Below the pieces are notes generated by a model, which saw nothing but the letters and a program-made list of their open reading frames with translations, ran no database searches and was not told the DNA's origin. A stretch of DNA of 64,000 nt from Lyophyllum atratum (Eukaryota > Basidiomycota > Agaricomycetes > Agaricales > Lyophyllaceae), in NCBI GenBank assembly GCA_014905825.1, contig JACGCN010000001.1, positions 4,588,001 through 4,652,000 on the forward strand. Direction: 5' to 3'. The position numbers and the translations under genes are program-made. This document shows positions 1 through 11,963 of the stretch, piece after piece; the stretch's first letter is position 1; each line of letters starts with the position of its first letter.

Positions 1-1062
1 CTGCTTGGGCCTCGGTGATCGCGGGAATGGTCTTCGACCTTGGTAGACCAAGGAAGCCTGTAAAGTACCGACGGGCATATTGGATGATTATCTTCCCGCC
101 AAGATGATACAGGAGTGGGCGCAATGTGTATGGCTGGTCATCACTCCATCTGAAACAATACGAGTCCGTCATCGCAGGACCCAACCCGTGCCAAAGAGTG
201 TACATACTCGTCAACCGCCCAAGGTTCCGACAAGGTCTTGATAAGATCAGGTCGCGTTTCCGCCAGCTTATTGTAGACGCGCCAGCTACTGCTAATTCGC
301 GAAACCCCTCTTTCTGCAGCAGTCTCCAAGGCGAAAAGCGAAACGATATCAGAACCCTGGTCCGTGTGGAACACCTGCTTGTCGGTGGTATAGGCAGGCC
401 CTCCAATGGAGCCAGCATGTGTAGACGTGAGGTCTTTGATGTGAGAGAGTACCCCTCCGTTCTTGTCTTGGAGCCCGCGTGAGGTGGCGATGTAGGACGA
501 GACACCAGCGTAAATCAAGACGTTATCGGCACGCGAGTAAGACGATACGGGAATGGTACGCAAGACGACAAAGCCACGTCCGGAGTGCAGGTCCTGAGCC
601 AATTTCGTGAGCGCAGGGCCCAGGGTGGGTAATGGGAAGGTAGACTTCGAGATGTGGCCGAAGTGAAGATTTAGCCCTGTGATTACAGAGCTTAGATTTC
701 GAGGATCATGAGCGGAATTGCAAGAACGGAGACTAACCATGGAAGTGCTGGACGGCGTCGTTGATCTCCTTCAGTTCCTCTGCACTTAGTTCATATACCC
801 ACTGCTTTTCATCCTGCCAATCTTTGCCTTCCCAGACCAGTGGAGACTCGAGTTTCTTCGGAAATCCTGCAGGAAGCTCGATAGTTGGAAGAAATGGGTC
901 TTCTTTAATTCGACGTGCAGTCCGAGCATGCCACTTGTCACGATCAGGGTGGTATGTGATATCAGGTTGTGACGGAACTGAAATCCTGACGGGCTCCTGC
1001 CTGAGAAGATCGACTTTCTCTTCTGGGAGGCCAGGAGCTTGCGATACGGCGACCGCAGCCAT
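1..1062 (-). CDS. TauD/TfdA-type Fe(II)/2-oxoglutarate dioxygenase (partial, 3' end outside window)
   Basis: Spliced on the minus strand from ATG at 1062 (MAAVAVSQAPGLPEE...). Exon 1 ends ...AVQHFHG at about 737; a 50-nt intron (gttagt..cacag) leads to exon 2 (LNLHFGHISKSTFPLP...). The iron-binding H-x-D is visible in KQVFHTDQGSDIVSLFALE. A second intron of about 55 nt after ...SEPWAVDE (gtatgt..tttcag) joins WSDDQPYTLRPLLYHLGGK and then IIIQYARRYFTGFLGLPR. The frame is open to base 1, so the last exons lie outside the window. Family knowledge: such enzymes hydroxylate or desulfonate small substrates using 2-oxoglutarate; the substrate here cannot be read. A decayed copy follows immediately upstream. 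The transporter and hydrolase 2.4 kb away could be functional partners, but that is inference. Confidence 0.85.
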
Positions 1063-1312
1063 CCTGGTACGTGGTGATGAGTAGATTAGAAGCTCCGGCC
1101 TTCTTGAGCTTTAATTTTATACCGCACATCCATGCGTGCACTGCTGATGATGCAATCTTGGTCGCGATTCGCACCTGCTTGTGAGACATTGGCCACGTGG
1201 CGTTGCTGGCTGGCCCGTGGGGGCACAGTGGCCGAGAGCTGGACGACGGCGAGAGAAGCAGAGGGAAGGGAGGACTTCGTATTAATACAGATGTTACACT
1301 TCGTCTGGATAC

Positions 1313-2190
1313 TTAAGCGTATCTAACACCCTTGTCCTTCGATTTCTTCCGGACATCAGGTTCCAGTGGGAACATCTGCTCGTCGGGAGTCGTCATATCC
1401 TAAAGCCTCTTCCAGAGCGTCTCAAGCTCTGTCAAAGTCTTCCAGGTCAGCTCCTCATTGCGGAGCCGAAGTCGAAGCAGATGGCGGCTATCGTTAGAAA
1501 CTTATTAGTGGTGGGTATATAAGAAGAGGTATGACACGTACAACTTCTCCGAAGTATCAAGGAAAGCATCTTGCGCATGGAAGACACTCAAGTTGTTGGT
1601 GTACTGGTGTCGCCCTTCTGGAAGCTGAGGCCGAGATTATACTTCTTGCCTAAGAAGTGAAGGGCATCGAGCGCCTCCGCCTGCGCTTCCGTAATCGCAG
1701 GGATGTCGATTGAACGTGGCAAGGCGAGGAAGCCGGTGAAGAACCTTCGAGAATATTGGATGATGATCTTCGAATCGTGGTGATACAAAAGTGTACGTAA
1801 AGTATACGCTGGCGTTCCACGAAGCTGAAGATGGACTTAGGTGTGAGAGTCGACACGACATCGATGATTGGATGCTCACCCATCAGACGGCCAAGGCTCA
1901 GAAAGAGTCTTGATCAAGTCGGGTCTCGTTTCGGCAAGCTCGTTGTAGGCCTTCCAAGTGCTGCTGATCCTCGATGTACCGCCCTTTGCAGCCGTTTCCA
2001 AGGCGAACCGAGCGATGATGTCCTTGAAATCGGTGTGGAAGACTTGTTTATCGGTTGTGTAAGCTGGAGCGCCGATGGTTTCTCTTGAAGGCGGGTCTTG
2101 AAGGCGGGGTTCTGCTGTATACTGAGAAATACCCAAGGGTATTCTCGAAGAGGTCAGTGACTTGCTGAACTGCGATAGCGACCATGGCAA
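1313..2190 (-). pseudogene. Decayed tandem copy of the TauD-type dioxygenase
   Basis: The minus strand carries the same protein in broken frames: IGAPAYTTDKQVFHTDFKD, then KAYNELAETRPDLIKTLSEP, then SKIIIQYSRRFFTGFLALPR, then TEAQAEALDALHFLGKKYN and, after another intron, RHLLRLRLRNEELTWKTL and TTPDEQMFPLEPDVRKK. The first exon (about 180 residues in the neighbour) is missing and the start of the similarity is internally deleted. A one-base deletion near 1615 shifts the frame between FQKGDT and QYTNNLSVFHA. An in-frame TAG follows LETLWKRL near 1400. The final TAA is at 1313-1315. This is a tandem duplicate that has lost its 5' end and reading frame; no function is expected. Confidence 0.8.
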
Positions 2191-3429
2191 GATAACAGAA
2201 GGAAGTAAGGCATCTAATGGGCCGCTCGAGATGTAAAGGAAGACCCTTTGCGCAAGAATGAGATTGTATGATGTGAGACGACGTGCATGATCATTAATTG
2301 ATTAACCATCCGATGTCGGAGAATGGACACGTGCAGAATCCGTATCTCAGCGATGAACCTGAATGCCATCTTGGTAACAAAACAAACAAGAACCGCCTGG
2401 GCCTAAGCCATTGACGCAACCCTACTCGGATTTAGGTCGCAAGACGTGTCAACAGAGATAGAACAGAAGAGTTACCCAAAGTTATCCAGTCAATTATCGG
2501 CCATTAAAGACGACGCGTACGAGTCATAAAGCTCGATCATGCGATGTAAGGAAGAGTAAGAGGGAATAGTCGGCTGTGGATGGTATTTTCCATCAGACGC
2601 GATGCGGTAAATCACAGTAGATGAGGCGTACCATACATAAACTTCCATGAGCCGCGAAGGAGAAGATGCGTCCTAACCAGAGCAGGCGAAGGTAGGATGT
2701 GTACAATGCTTGGAAGTTTACGAAGGGAGGAACGACGTATTATAAGGCTGAAGATATGAAAGCCTGCTTCGAATGAGTCGAGATATATGTGCGGTTTTGC
2801 GTACCATTGGATGTTGATACCCCGGTACTCCTATTTGCCGCTCCTCGTAACACTGAGGTTCTCGCGATGCTAAGGCTGGTACGTATCATGGTCGGAGCGC
2901 TCGATTACCGGAGAATGACGTCTGCCGCCAAACCTAGGCGTCACAAGCAGTTGAGATAATCGAGCAGACTATTCTCCTTCGAACGTTGATCCAGCAGAAG
3001 CGTTGTGCCATGATTTTTGACGAAATCTGACCTGACCTAACGATTCTCTCAGAGAGCTAGGGGAGTGGAATAAAGGAAATATCAAACTACATCAGACTGT
3101 CACATATCTTGGAGTTGGAAGCAGGTGCGATGATGGTGGTCCAGAAACAAAGGGATAAGCTGGTAATTTCAAAGGAATTTCTTTACCGAGCACGTGACTA
3201 TCGTCCGGAAACCGGAGATGCCGGAGGAACGCCACCATGACTCCTTCAACTTGGACGTCCACCATTGAGCCAACAGTCTCGAATACCGAAGTCGAAGCAT
3301 CGTTACCACCGACGCGCTTATAAGTGGAGTATGCCGCAGAGTAACCGTACACCTTACAGCGCCTCCCCAGCTTGAAGTCTACCTACCGCAATCGAGTCTC
3401 GTTCTCCATCCCTTGAACTATATTCTGCG
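2191..3429. other. Intergenic, no gene seen
   Basis: I see no spliced coding pattern, repeat or RNA gene here. A short minus-strand reading frame at 3092-3352 has no recognisable motif and ends next to the promoter of the hydrolase gene, so it was not called. Confidence 0.5.
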
Positions 3430-4779
3430 ATGGCGCTCCAATCGGATTACCTCGTACTAGATGGTGCTACTGGAGATGCTACACTAGGTCATAGTCTCAA
3501 AATGACTGCAAAATGTTACACGGTGGGCGACTCGTCCAAGAACGCGGCGGGGTTAACGTTGCTGCTTACACATTGCATTGGCTCACGTACGTCTCCAGAA
3601 ATGTAGTCGAAATCTGTTTGGTCTAACTGGGCCATCGCTTAATTAGACAAAGAACAATGGGAGCCTACGATACAGCGTATGTTCCAGGTGCAGCAGGCCA
3701 AGGATGAGAGTTATCGTATTCGCGAAGCCTGGTCGTTTGACTGGCAGAATCACGGAGACGCAGCGGTCTTGAATCGCGACGCCCTAATAAGTCGTCCCGG
3801 TGGGGTTTGTGAGTCGCCAAATAAAGCCCTCATGGATTTTTCTGACAGAAAACAAGCGGTGTATGAGTGGGCATCCGCGATCACCGCTTTCGTGCGTTCC
3901 CCAAGGATGAAAGGTCATCGTTTAGTCGGTTTGGGTCATTCGGCCGGCACAGGAGCTTTGTCAGTACTATCTTGACATTTTTTCACTCGTCTCACAAATG
4001 CTGCTCCAGGATGCTGACGACCAAGGATTTTCCACTGTCCAGGCTCCCATACGCCGCTATAGTTCTGATCGAACCCGCTATGATAACGAGAAAGCTTTTC
4101 AACGCGCATCTGGAAGACAGAATGGAAACCATGAACTTTGCTGTCAGCGCGACTTCCGTTCGCCGTGACACCTGGGATTCTCGAGATATGGCATTGAGAT
4201 GGTTCAGCAAACGGTTTCCATGGAATTCTTGGGATCCTCGGGTTGTCCGTATATTGGCTGTCAGTTTCCTTCTCTCTGATATTCATATCTGCTGGACCTT
4301 GTTGACGATATCTTACAGGAGTATGGGCTCCGAGATGTACCACCTGTTGTTGCCCTCAAATGCGACCGGAAGCAAGAGGCAGTATCCTATCCGGATAAAG
4401 AAGGTCATTTCGAGTCTATGACGCTCCTAGGTCGTATCTGTCACGAGCTTCCGATACACGTAGTTTGGGGGACGCGGAACGACCTGATGTAAGCAGGACC
4501 ATCGATTTCATCCCGTTTTCTTCGACTTCTAAGATGCTATACAGACCACAATTCATACAAGATTCATTATGCGATACGACTGAAGGACGCTTCGTCAAAT
4601 CCGTGACAAAGGTGAAAGGGGCTGGACATATGGTATGGTTTCTGCTTGTGGTGTGACGTCTGTCATAAACTTCGTTCTTGTTGCAGATCGTTCAAGAGCA
4701 ACCGGAACGCCTCGCTCGAGCGCTCTGTGAGATTCTAGACTCTATACATATCCAGCCATCTACACGTTCAAGGCTCTAG
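3430..4779 (+). CDS. Alpha/beta hydrolase
   Basis: Seven exons can be joined with good splice sites and continuous frame: 3430-3586, 3647-3808, 3857-3959, 4010-4259, 4319-4488, 4545-4632, 4687-4779 (TAG). The product starts MALQSDYLVLDGATGDATLG and contains HKEQWEPTIQRMFQVQQ, then AWSFDWQNHGDAAVLNRDAL. The nucleophile elbow is GLGHSAG (Ser). The acid is probably the Asp in VVWGTRNDLI and the base His the one in VKGAGHM, so the catalytic triad appears complete. At about 340 residues it has the usual length of a single-domain alpha/beta hydrolase. The substrate is unknown. It ends 115 bp before the start of an MFS transporter on the same strand, so hydrolysis and transport of a carboxylate or ester is a reasonable but unproven pairing. 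Confidence 0.85.
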
Positions 4780-4894
4780 CGATGTTAGGACACCACGCTC
4801 TCCGGAACATATAGTTTTACAACCAAGAGTATTATGAGCTATCCATGTACACCTTATGGGACCATGATTAGGATCTTAGCACGGAAAAGTCGTC

Positions 4895-6631
4895 ATGGGA
4901 GGCCCGTGCTCCCCGCATATTGATATCAAGGCTCAAAACATGCCCACACAAACTGCGCCTTTTCTGACTCCATCAAATGTGTCCGAATTTAACATGGCGA
5001 CTACTACCGACCACAGGAGCAGACCGGAAACTCACCCTTTGAATTTCCTTGTCGATGCAACCACAGCTGACGATGAGGATCCGCCAGCCATCGCAGGTGC
5101 TGAACCTGTCAATGTCCGACCAGCTGTTCTGACACGGCCGACCAGGCAATACCAAATGCTCCTACTGCTTTCGGGTTTCTTCATGACTTTCAACGTCATC
5201 GGGATTAACTTCGTGTTTGCGATCTTTCAGGTGAGAGATGATTTCTAAGGATGAGCAGCTCGCTTTATTAGGGCAAGCATCCAGGAACTTTACACTTCGC
5301 CGGAATCCACCATCATAGACGCGCAGCAGCGGGACTCTTTAGTCTCCCTCGTGGGGACAATTGGTAGCGGCCTTACCTGGAGTGGAAGTATCTTTGTCAA
5401 TCCCCTTGTCGCTCGCGTCGAGAACCTGAAAATAATCACGTTGACTGGGGTTATTATCATGAGCCTCGGACTCGTCCTTGCCAGCTTCGCCACGCGGGTA
5501 CGTTTCGCTTCTGTCTTATGTACATCCTCGACAATTGACGCTCGGCTTCAGCTTTGGCATTTATATCTCACACAAGCGCTTCTTTACGGAATTGGATCAT
5601 CGATGTATTACTTCCCAATCATGTCCATCACCCCCATATACTTCGATAAACACCGCGGTTTTGCTATGGGTGTCATCCTCGCTGGAAGTGGTGTCGGGGG
5701 GCTCGTTATCGCGCCTGTCCTTCAGATTTTGCTTGACAAGTACGGTGTCCATTGGGCGCTCCGGATACTCGGAGCATGGAACATGCTTATAGGGATACCG
5801 GTTGCCTGCGTGGTCCGACATCGCGCCGGCTTTGGAAGTCGTGGGCGTACAAGGATGAATATGGGCCTTGTCAAACGTGGAACGTTTTTATACCAGGTGA
5901 GTTCTTCTCCCCATGCCCATGTGGTATAGAGTTCAATTATCTTTCCAGGCTTCGGGGGCTTTCTTGCAGGCTGCTGGGAACGTCATTCCCACAATATACC
6001 TCACATCGTATTCTATTTCCGTACTTGACTACTCGAGATCCACAGGAAGTCTGCTGTTGGCCGTTAATAGCGGCGTGAATAGCCTTTCCAGAATAGCTAT
6101 GGGAACTCTCGCAGACAGCGTCGGAAGACAGAATACGATGATCGGCAGTGTGAGTCTCTTTCACAAGTCTTCCCATGCTGTGCCCCGCAGCGCACCACTT
6201 ACAGTTTTTCCAATCCGTAGGTATTTCTTTCAGGCCTGTCCGTCTTCGCTCTTTGGTATGACGCACAACGAGCGAGGTTCATTGCATTTGTAGTCCTCTA
6301 TGCGATATACGCGGGAGGCTATAATGCTTTGCTTCCCACTACGATTACCGAGATCTATGGCGTGGAGAACTACGCCAGCGTCAATGGCTTCGTTTATTTC
6401 ATCCGGGGCTTGGGTTCGGTGTTTGGAGCGCCGCTCGCAGGGGTTATATTGGGCACTTACAAGAGAAATGGGGACACATCAGTCGTTCCCGGCGGAACGA
6501 GTGTGCTTCAAAGCCGTTTTAACGAAGTCGCTATCTACTCGGGGATACTACTCATCGGTGCAGGAATTTGCGTTAGTTATGTTCGGTGGTTAGATGCCAG
6601 AGACAAAGGACGTTGGGCGTGGAAGGCATGA
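4895..6631 (+). CDS. MFS transporter, monocarboxylate-transporter (MCT) type
   Basis: Five exons: 4895-5230, 5285-5497, 5552-5896, 5949-6149, 6221-6631, giving about 501 residues, normal for fungal MCT-like carriers. The cytosolic N terminus is long and polar. Hydrophobic segments include MLLLLSGFFMTFNVIGINFV, NLKIITLTGVIIMSLGLVLA, GFAMGVILAGSGVGGLVIAP, then TGSLLLAVNSGVNSLSRIAM followed by GTLADSVGRQN, the typical MFS loop after TM8. Near the end: VNGFVYFIRGLGSVFGAPLA and GVILGTYKRNG. The organisation is 12 transmembrane helices in the plasma membrane. In-frame ATGs at 4940 and 4994 are alternative starts; the 5'-most is given. The likely cargo is a small carboxylate, but MCT-like fungal proteins have diverse substrates. 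Confidence 0.9.
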
Positions 6632-6819
6632 CCAAGGGATTTAAGTATGTGATAAGCAGATGATTGGACGTACAGATACATGTTGAAAGGGGTATACCAT
6701 TATCGATACAAATAACAGGGGGCGATTCAATTCCTACTCGCATGCAACGATCCACTGGTGTCATAGGTTATGCTTTTTTCGACGTTAATTTGAACATGCT
6801 GGAGCTGTATTTCCGAATC

Positions 6820-8697
6820 CTACAGTCTCGTCAAACTGTGAATAGACGAGGGAGATGTTTTAACTCCTACCAAGAACGAGTTATGGAAGAATCCGTCTGG
6901 GCGACGAGGACCATCCAAAGCGGCGATCATGGTGTCACGCAAAGAATGCCGTTGACGCCGAAGGTCGTGGCGAGTGTTCAATCTGTGGACAGTGTTAGAA
7001 AAGAGGAGCCTTTTTAAACCATGATAAAGGCCCATACGAGGCAAGCAGGGAGTTGGCGTATACTATGACAATTGTTAGTCAGAAATGGAACTAGCAGAGA
7101 GGGACAGCACGTACATTTTCCGATCACAAAATGAAGACCCATGAAAATCAGGTTATCGTTCATTGTCAACCACTACACCGTCAACATCAACATTTGAAAT
7201 GATGTTCGCCGACTCTAGACGTACACAGATCATAGATACTATCGTCCCAGCACTGAATAGAGGTTAGTGGAGAGACGCTGGGAACCGGACGACACGGACC
7301 ATGTCAGGGAGCCCATTTCGAATGTGTACAAAATCAGGGAGTCAATGATATGGTTTAAGCTATGTTTTCGCTATTTAAGAAGCTCGATTGAATCCACTGC
7401 ATATGCTTACCTCAGGGACCTTGACCGACTATTCTGAAGCAATGCAAACAGTGAAAGTGTGACCACAATATCCACAATCGATGACATCGCAAGGCCCATG
7501 GAAAATAACCACTGAAGACAGTGAAAGTCAGGATTAAGTATTAGTTATAGAATCCCACTCACGCGGAACTGAGCTTTGAATAAAGTGAACATTTGAAGTC
7601 GAATCCTAGCGGAGAGAAGAATCATGAGGTCAAGAGAACGATGATTTGATGAAGACTGACATCTCGGCGCTAGTGGCTGAAGAATCATAAGGGAGATGGC
7701 GTCGTAAACGGATGACGACTACGATGATATACAACGTACCAGATGCCGAACCTTAAAACGAGAAGCTATTGAGTAATTAATGGACAAAAACATGACGGTT
7801 TGGGACCCACAGAGCCGACAGGTCGCGAGGAAGACCTGTAATGGGCGATTACCGGGACAAATTAGAAACATCTATCTAGGCCAACTTCTTGCAAGCTCAC
7901 TATAGGTAACGTTAGGTACCAGTTTCTTTTGCTCACTTAGGGGTGCTGTCAGATTGTTGCGATGATGCGCGGTTGCCTTGGACTTACGGAGGAATATCCG
8001 GTGTGCGAAAAAGCTTTGGGAAATGTTGAGGCCGAATGACCCTCAGGAGTGCGAAAAAACGCCGTACCAATGAACGAAGAAAGTAAGAATTGCCTGCGAG
8101 GCGGCTATTTAATGGCGGATGAACAGTACCAGGAAGAAGACTGACCGTGAAAACGATCGTGAGCTGTTCGTTCTGTGGGTCAGCCCCCACAAAAACGTCG
8201 CAACGAAGATACACACGGATAGAGTCCTGGTATCATGACGCATGTCAGCACTAACACGAGCTGAAGGTCTTCGTCAAGACCTACAGAGGGATAATGTTGA
8301 TATCTTCTGCGCGCCCGAAGTGTTGAATGAGATAATTCCATATCGCCGCACATGCAAGGCCACTATGAGTCAGGTCAAGGCTCCTACGAGTTTTTCAGCC
8401 ATGATACCCCTACCGAGGAGTTACCCACTTGCCATATAATAAGAACCTAAGGCGTTTACAAAAATTAGTGGCCACTGAAGAAAGAAAAGGGTCAGGACAT
8501 GCCAAGACTTTAAGGATAGGCGAATCCAAGGGATAAAGTTTGAAATACAGGATTGCTTGCACCGTGACGATTCCGGAGAGTCTACTCTCTTCGTATCAGT
8601 ACACAGAACCTGCGCTGACTGCACAAAAAGCAACTGACCCTGCCGCAATTAACCCGCCTATCAAGAGTGCACCCTGGTTTCGCGCGATATCGACCAT
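6820..8697 (-). CDS. DUF6534-type multi-pass membrane protein, tandem copy A
   Basis: Starts MVDIARNQGALLIGGLIAAG (ATG at 8697) and splices through more than ten introns of 40-75 nt. Recovered segments: LSGIVTVQAILYFKLYPLD, LATNFWSLDLTHSGLACAA, IWNYLIQHFGRAEDINIIPL, TLSLTIVFTAILTFFVH, CFFAHRIFLLSKRNWYLTLP, then RWLFSMGLAMSSIVDIVVTL, SLNHIIDSLILYTFEMGSL and HFVIGKLYANSLLASLNTRH. The last pair is the DUF6534 signature block (helix, SLN/D..ID.LI.YT..., K.YANSLLA.LN). About seven transmembrane helices are expected, with a polar C-terminal tail of about 60 residues ending at 6820. The function of the family is unknown; it is expanded in Agaricomycetes. Copies B and C lie directly upstream on the same strand with the same intron plan. 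Confidence 0.8.
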
Positions 8698-9930
8698 GTC
8701 TGAATGTCTCTGCGACAGCGGTTGTCGTGGTTAACTCCAGGACGAAGGCGGTTATAATTGGTGGGTGATGTACATTTCGCGACTGAAAACCTGCCCGTGT
8801 AGACTCTATCCAGAAATAACATGACCTATCGCGATAGGCTGGGAGAATTTAGCCTAGTCTGGCATCGGCGGTGTGAAAGCGGCGCTGTGGGCGTCAGTCA
8901 GCGGTGTGGGTCTTCAATCGAAGCCTAGGGGTTCCTCACCTTGGAAAGACTGGAGTGAGAGGATGTTGGGTACATCGTTGGCGTCCAGGAGGTTCATGTG
9001 GTTCTACCTGGAAAAACTACGGACGTTAGAAGAAGGCGTGATGTGGGATAGGAGGTAAACTACGGTACTCGCAGACTCGACGGTCCCTTTCGGCAACTCG
9101 GTTCTCAGTGGGAAGGATATGTCGTTGCAGTGAAGCTAACTGTCAAGCATGACAGAGAAGACTCTTTCTAGGAATAGAAAGATGTTCTCTGCCAGAAGAG
9201 GGAATTCAATTGTGCCCCTTTGGGGGTATATCTCACTTACTTCGCAAGCTACGTTTGAAGTGCAGCTAGAATACTACAATTGTCTTGCTGGTGATGAATC
9301 ATTTGTAGGCAAAAACTGGGACAACACGGTGGCATAGTCGTCCGACGGCTATTTCCGGCTCCGTTTGAAAGTAACATGCCTCAAAAGGCAGACAACCATC
9401 GCCCGAAGCCCAACCCAACCGTGCGCAATCCTTGTTTCTCCCTTTCTCTGTCACGATACCTCCCAGATACTGCAAGACTGTATTTCTTTCTTTGCCCCCG
9501 ATCCGCGAATCGACGTTTACCGGGTATGCGATCTTCAATCCTATGAGTGAGTGTACACAAGACTAGTCGATCACTCTAGAATCCGTGTGTTAAAAAGCTC
9601 TGGGCTCGCCGCCGCTCGCTCGCTGAATCCAGATGGGAACTGAAGGGCTTCCCAGGAGCTCGAAAATCGGGGAACTCGAAGAACTCGGCATAGCCATGCT
9701 TTGCCCATCATGCTTACAGTCTCTCCAGGCCGTTACCAGCCCATAGAAAGCGCAGATGAAATTATATGTAACGACGCCGAGCATCGGATGCGCCACCCTT
9801 ACAATACATAGTACACCGAAACCGTGTTTATACATCACATAGGCCCCGTAGTACTCGTTGTGAATATGATATGGCTCAAGCCAGAATTAAGAGTGACAAA
9901 GGGTACAAGGCGCTCCGTTGATGTGAATAT
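8698..9930. other. Intergenic between DUF6534 copies A and B
   Basis: About 1.2 kb with no spliced coding signal that I recognise. It must hold the promoter of copy A and the 3' end of copy B. Short open frames (8873-9058, 9149-9337) have no motif and no splice continuation. Confidence 0.45.
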
Positions 9931-11963
9931 CTAGCTCTTCCCACTTAGGGATCGCGAACGTTCAGTGTCGTAAGTAACACTCTTCTCCACGTTGATGTGG
10001 ACGCGCTGCAACTGGACGTCGGAGGATTCCTGCTGTTCAGTGCCATCAGCCTGCAGATTATGGCGTTGAGAAACGCTAGTCCGTACGAAATTGTTGCTGA
10101 ACTGGACTGTGTCGTGGCGGCGAGTGGTATCCAGGCCCAAGTTCATCACGTCATGTGACGATTGACGGCTACGTCGGAGCTCTTGCCGGGAGTTCAGTCT
10201 GCAGAGACGACATCAGAACCTCGTTTGAGAAGGACTAGGAAATTCATGTACGATGCGAGCAGCGAGTTAGCGTATACTGTGAAGAGAATTTTAGCCAAGA
10301 CAGGCAAATAGAATGACAAGGACGAACATTTTGCAATTAAAACGTGGAGGCCCATGAATACTAGACTCGTCTCCAAGGCAAGCCACTATACTACAATTTG
10401 AGCTGACGAGCACTGTGAAGGAGAGGGCAAAGACGTACACAAATAAGGGAAATAACCGTCCCAGCGCTGGATGTCCTGCGTTAGCCAAGAGATGTAACAA
10501 TGACGGGCAGCACGTCGCACCATGTTAATGTACCGATTTCGAATGTGTACAAAATCAGCGAGTCGATGACATGATTCAAGCTATCCATGAGTGGGAACAT
10601 CAGGTCAAAAATTCGAAGCTCGGATTTTTAACGCCTACCTGAGTGACCGCGAGCGACTCTTTCGCAGCATGAAAAACATGCACAGTGTGATGAGGATATC
10701 GACGACCGATGACAGCGTGAGGCCCATAGTGAATAGCCACTGCATGTTTGCATCCAGTCAATAGGCGTGCAGCAATGTCAATTAAATCACGATACGCACA
10801 CCGTACTTCTCTTTATATTGGAATAATGACTGAAGCTCAATCCTATTGAAATTGTGAGTATGAAGTTATTCATGGACGAGAAAGTGGGCACCGACAGTTC
10901 GGCGCATGTGGCTGCACAGTTTGTAGCGTGTAGTGAGGATCGAGGCGTTTGATCAGGAATTCAGCCAACGTACCAGCTGCAGCACCTACGATAGTAGTTT
11001 CTTGAGTATGAGAAATGCAGTGGACGAGTGTAAATACTGACCGACACGGGCGGTTACTAGTACGAGCTAGTTATTGGTTCATGTAAGTGATGATGTCATA
11101 TGGTGGAGACAATTACTTACGAAGGGGACGGCCAGATACCAGTTCTTCTGGCTCACTGTTGCATTCCATGCGTTTAGCGGATACAGGCCACAATGATATC
11201 GGTCGACTCACGAAGCCAGATGCGATGTACGAAGAAACTGGGTATATTACAGATGACACGTCAATGGGGAGACTTGCTAGCGTATATTGACGCACATATG
11301 TACGAAGAAAGTCGTTATCGCCTGCACAGTCACGGGTCAACAGGGGTCGAAGAGAAAGAAGAAATAAGACGTACCGTGAATACAATAGTGAGCTGGATAT
11401 ACCGCAAATCTCAGCGACGATACAAAATTACGAAAGAGGGAGACGTACAGAGAGCGTCCTGCATTCGAACAGCAAGTCAGTCAAGGCAGCAGGTGGAGTG
11501 AAATACCACTCACATGGGAATGACATCAATAAACTCTGGTCGTCCATATTGCTCAATAAGATAGTCCCATATTGCGGCACACGACAAGCAGCTATGCGAG
11601 AAATCGAGAACCCTAACGCCCCCGTATGTGTGAGCTAAATGATTATGTGCAGTGGGCAGCGCCGAGACCGGCCGCCAATAGCCTCACCAGATAAGCAAAA
11701 CCTGATATCATTAGGACGTTAGCTAAGTGCGAGGCAGAGCCATTATAAAACCAACCGTACCAATCCTTTGAGAAACCGCGGGTCCATGGGGTACATCTTG
11801 AAATACAGAATCGTCTGGACCGCTACTATTCCTGAAAGCCTGTACCATGACGGAAGATTCAGCGCTGTGGAAGATGGGAACGAAGGCTAAGTAAGACTCA
11901 CCCCGTGGCCACGAACCCACCCACTAAAAGGGACCCCTGGTTCCGCCCAATAGCAGACTCCAT
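9931..11963 (-). CDS. DUF6534-type multi-pass membrane protein, tandem copy B
   Basis: Starts MESAIGRNQGSLLVGGFVAT (ATG at 11963). Splicing gives LSGIVAVQTILYFKMYPMDP, then LLIWVLDFSHSCLSCAAIW, DYLIEQYGRPEFIDVIPM, TLSLTIVFTAITTFFVHIF, FVHRIWLLSQKNWYLAVPF, LVLVTARVGAAA, IELQSLFQYKEKYGWLFTMG, LTLSSVVDILITLCMFFMLR, SLNHVIDSLILYTFEIGTL, then WLALETSLVFMGLHVLIAKL and YANSLLASLNSRQELRR. The C-terminal tail is polar and ends ...SRSLSGKS at 9931. Every exon could be joined in frame, so the copy appears intact. Residues, intron positions and phases correspond one-to-one with copies A and C, showing tandem duplication with selection on the membrane domain and faster change in the tail. Function unknown. 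Confidence 0.8.

Noticed and set aside
3092..3352. 86-codon minus-strand frame next to the hydrolase
   Set aside because: No motif and no neighbouring exons; probably chance.
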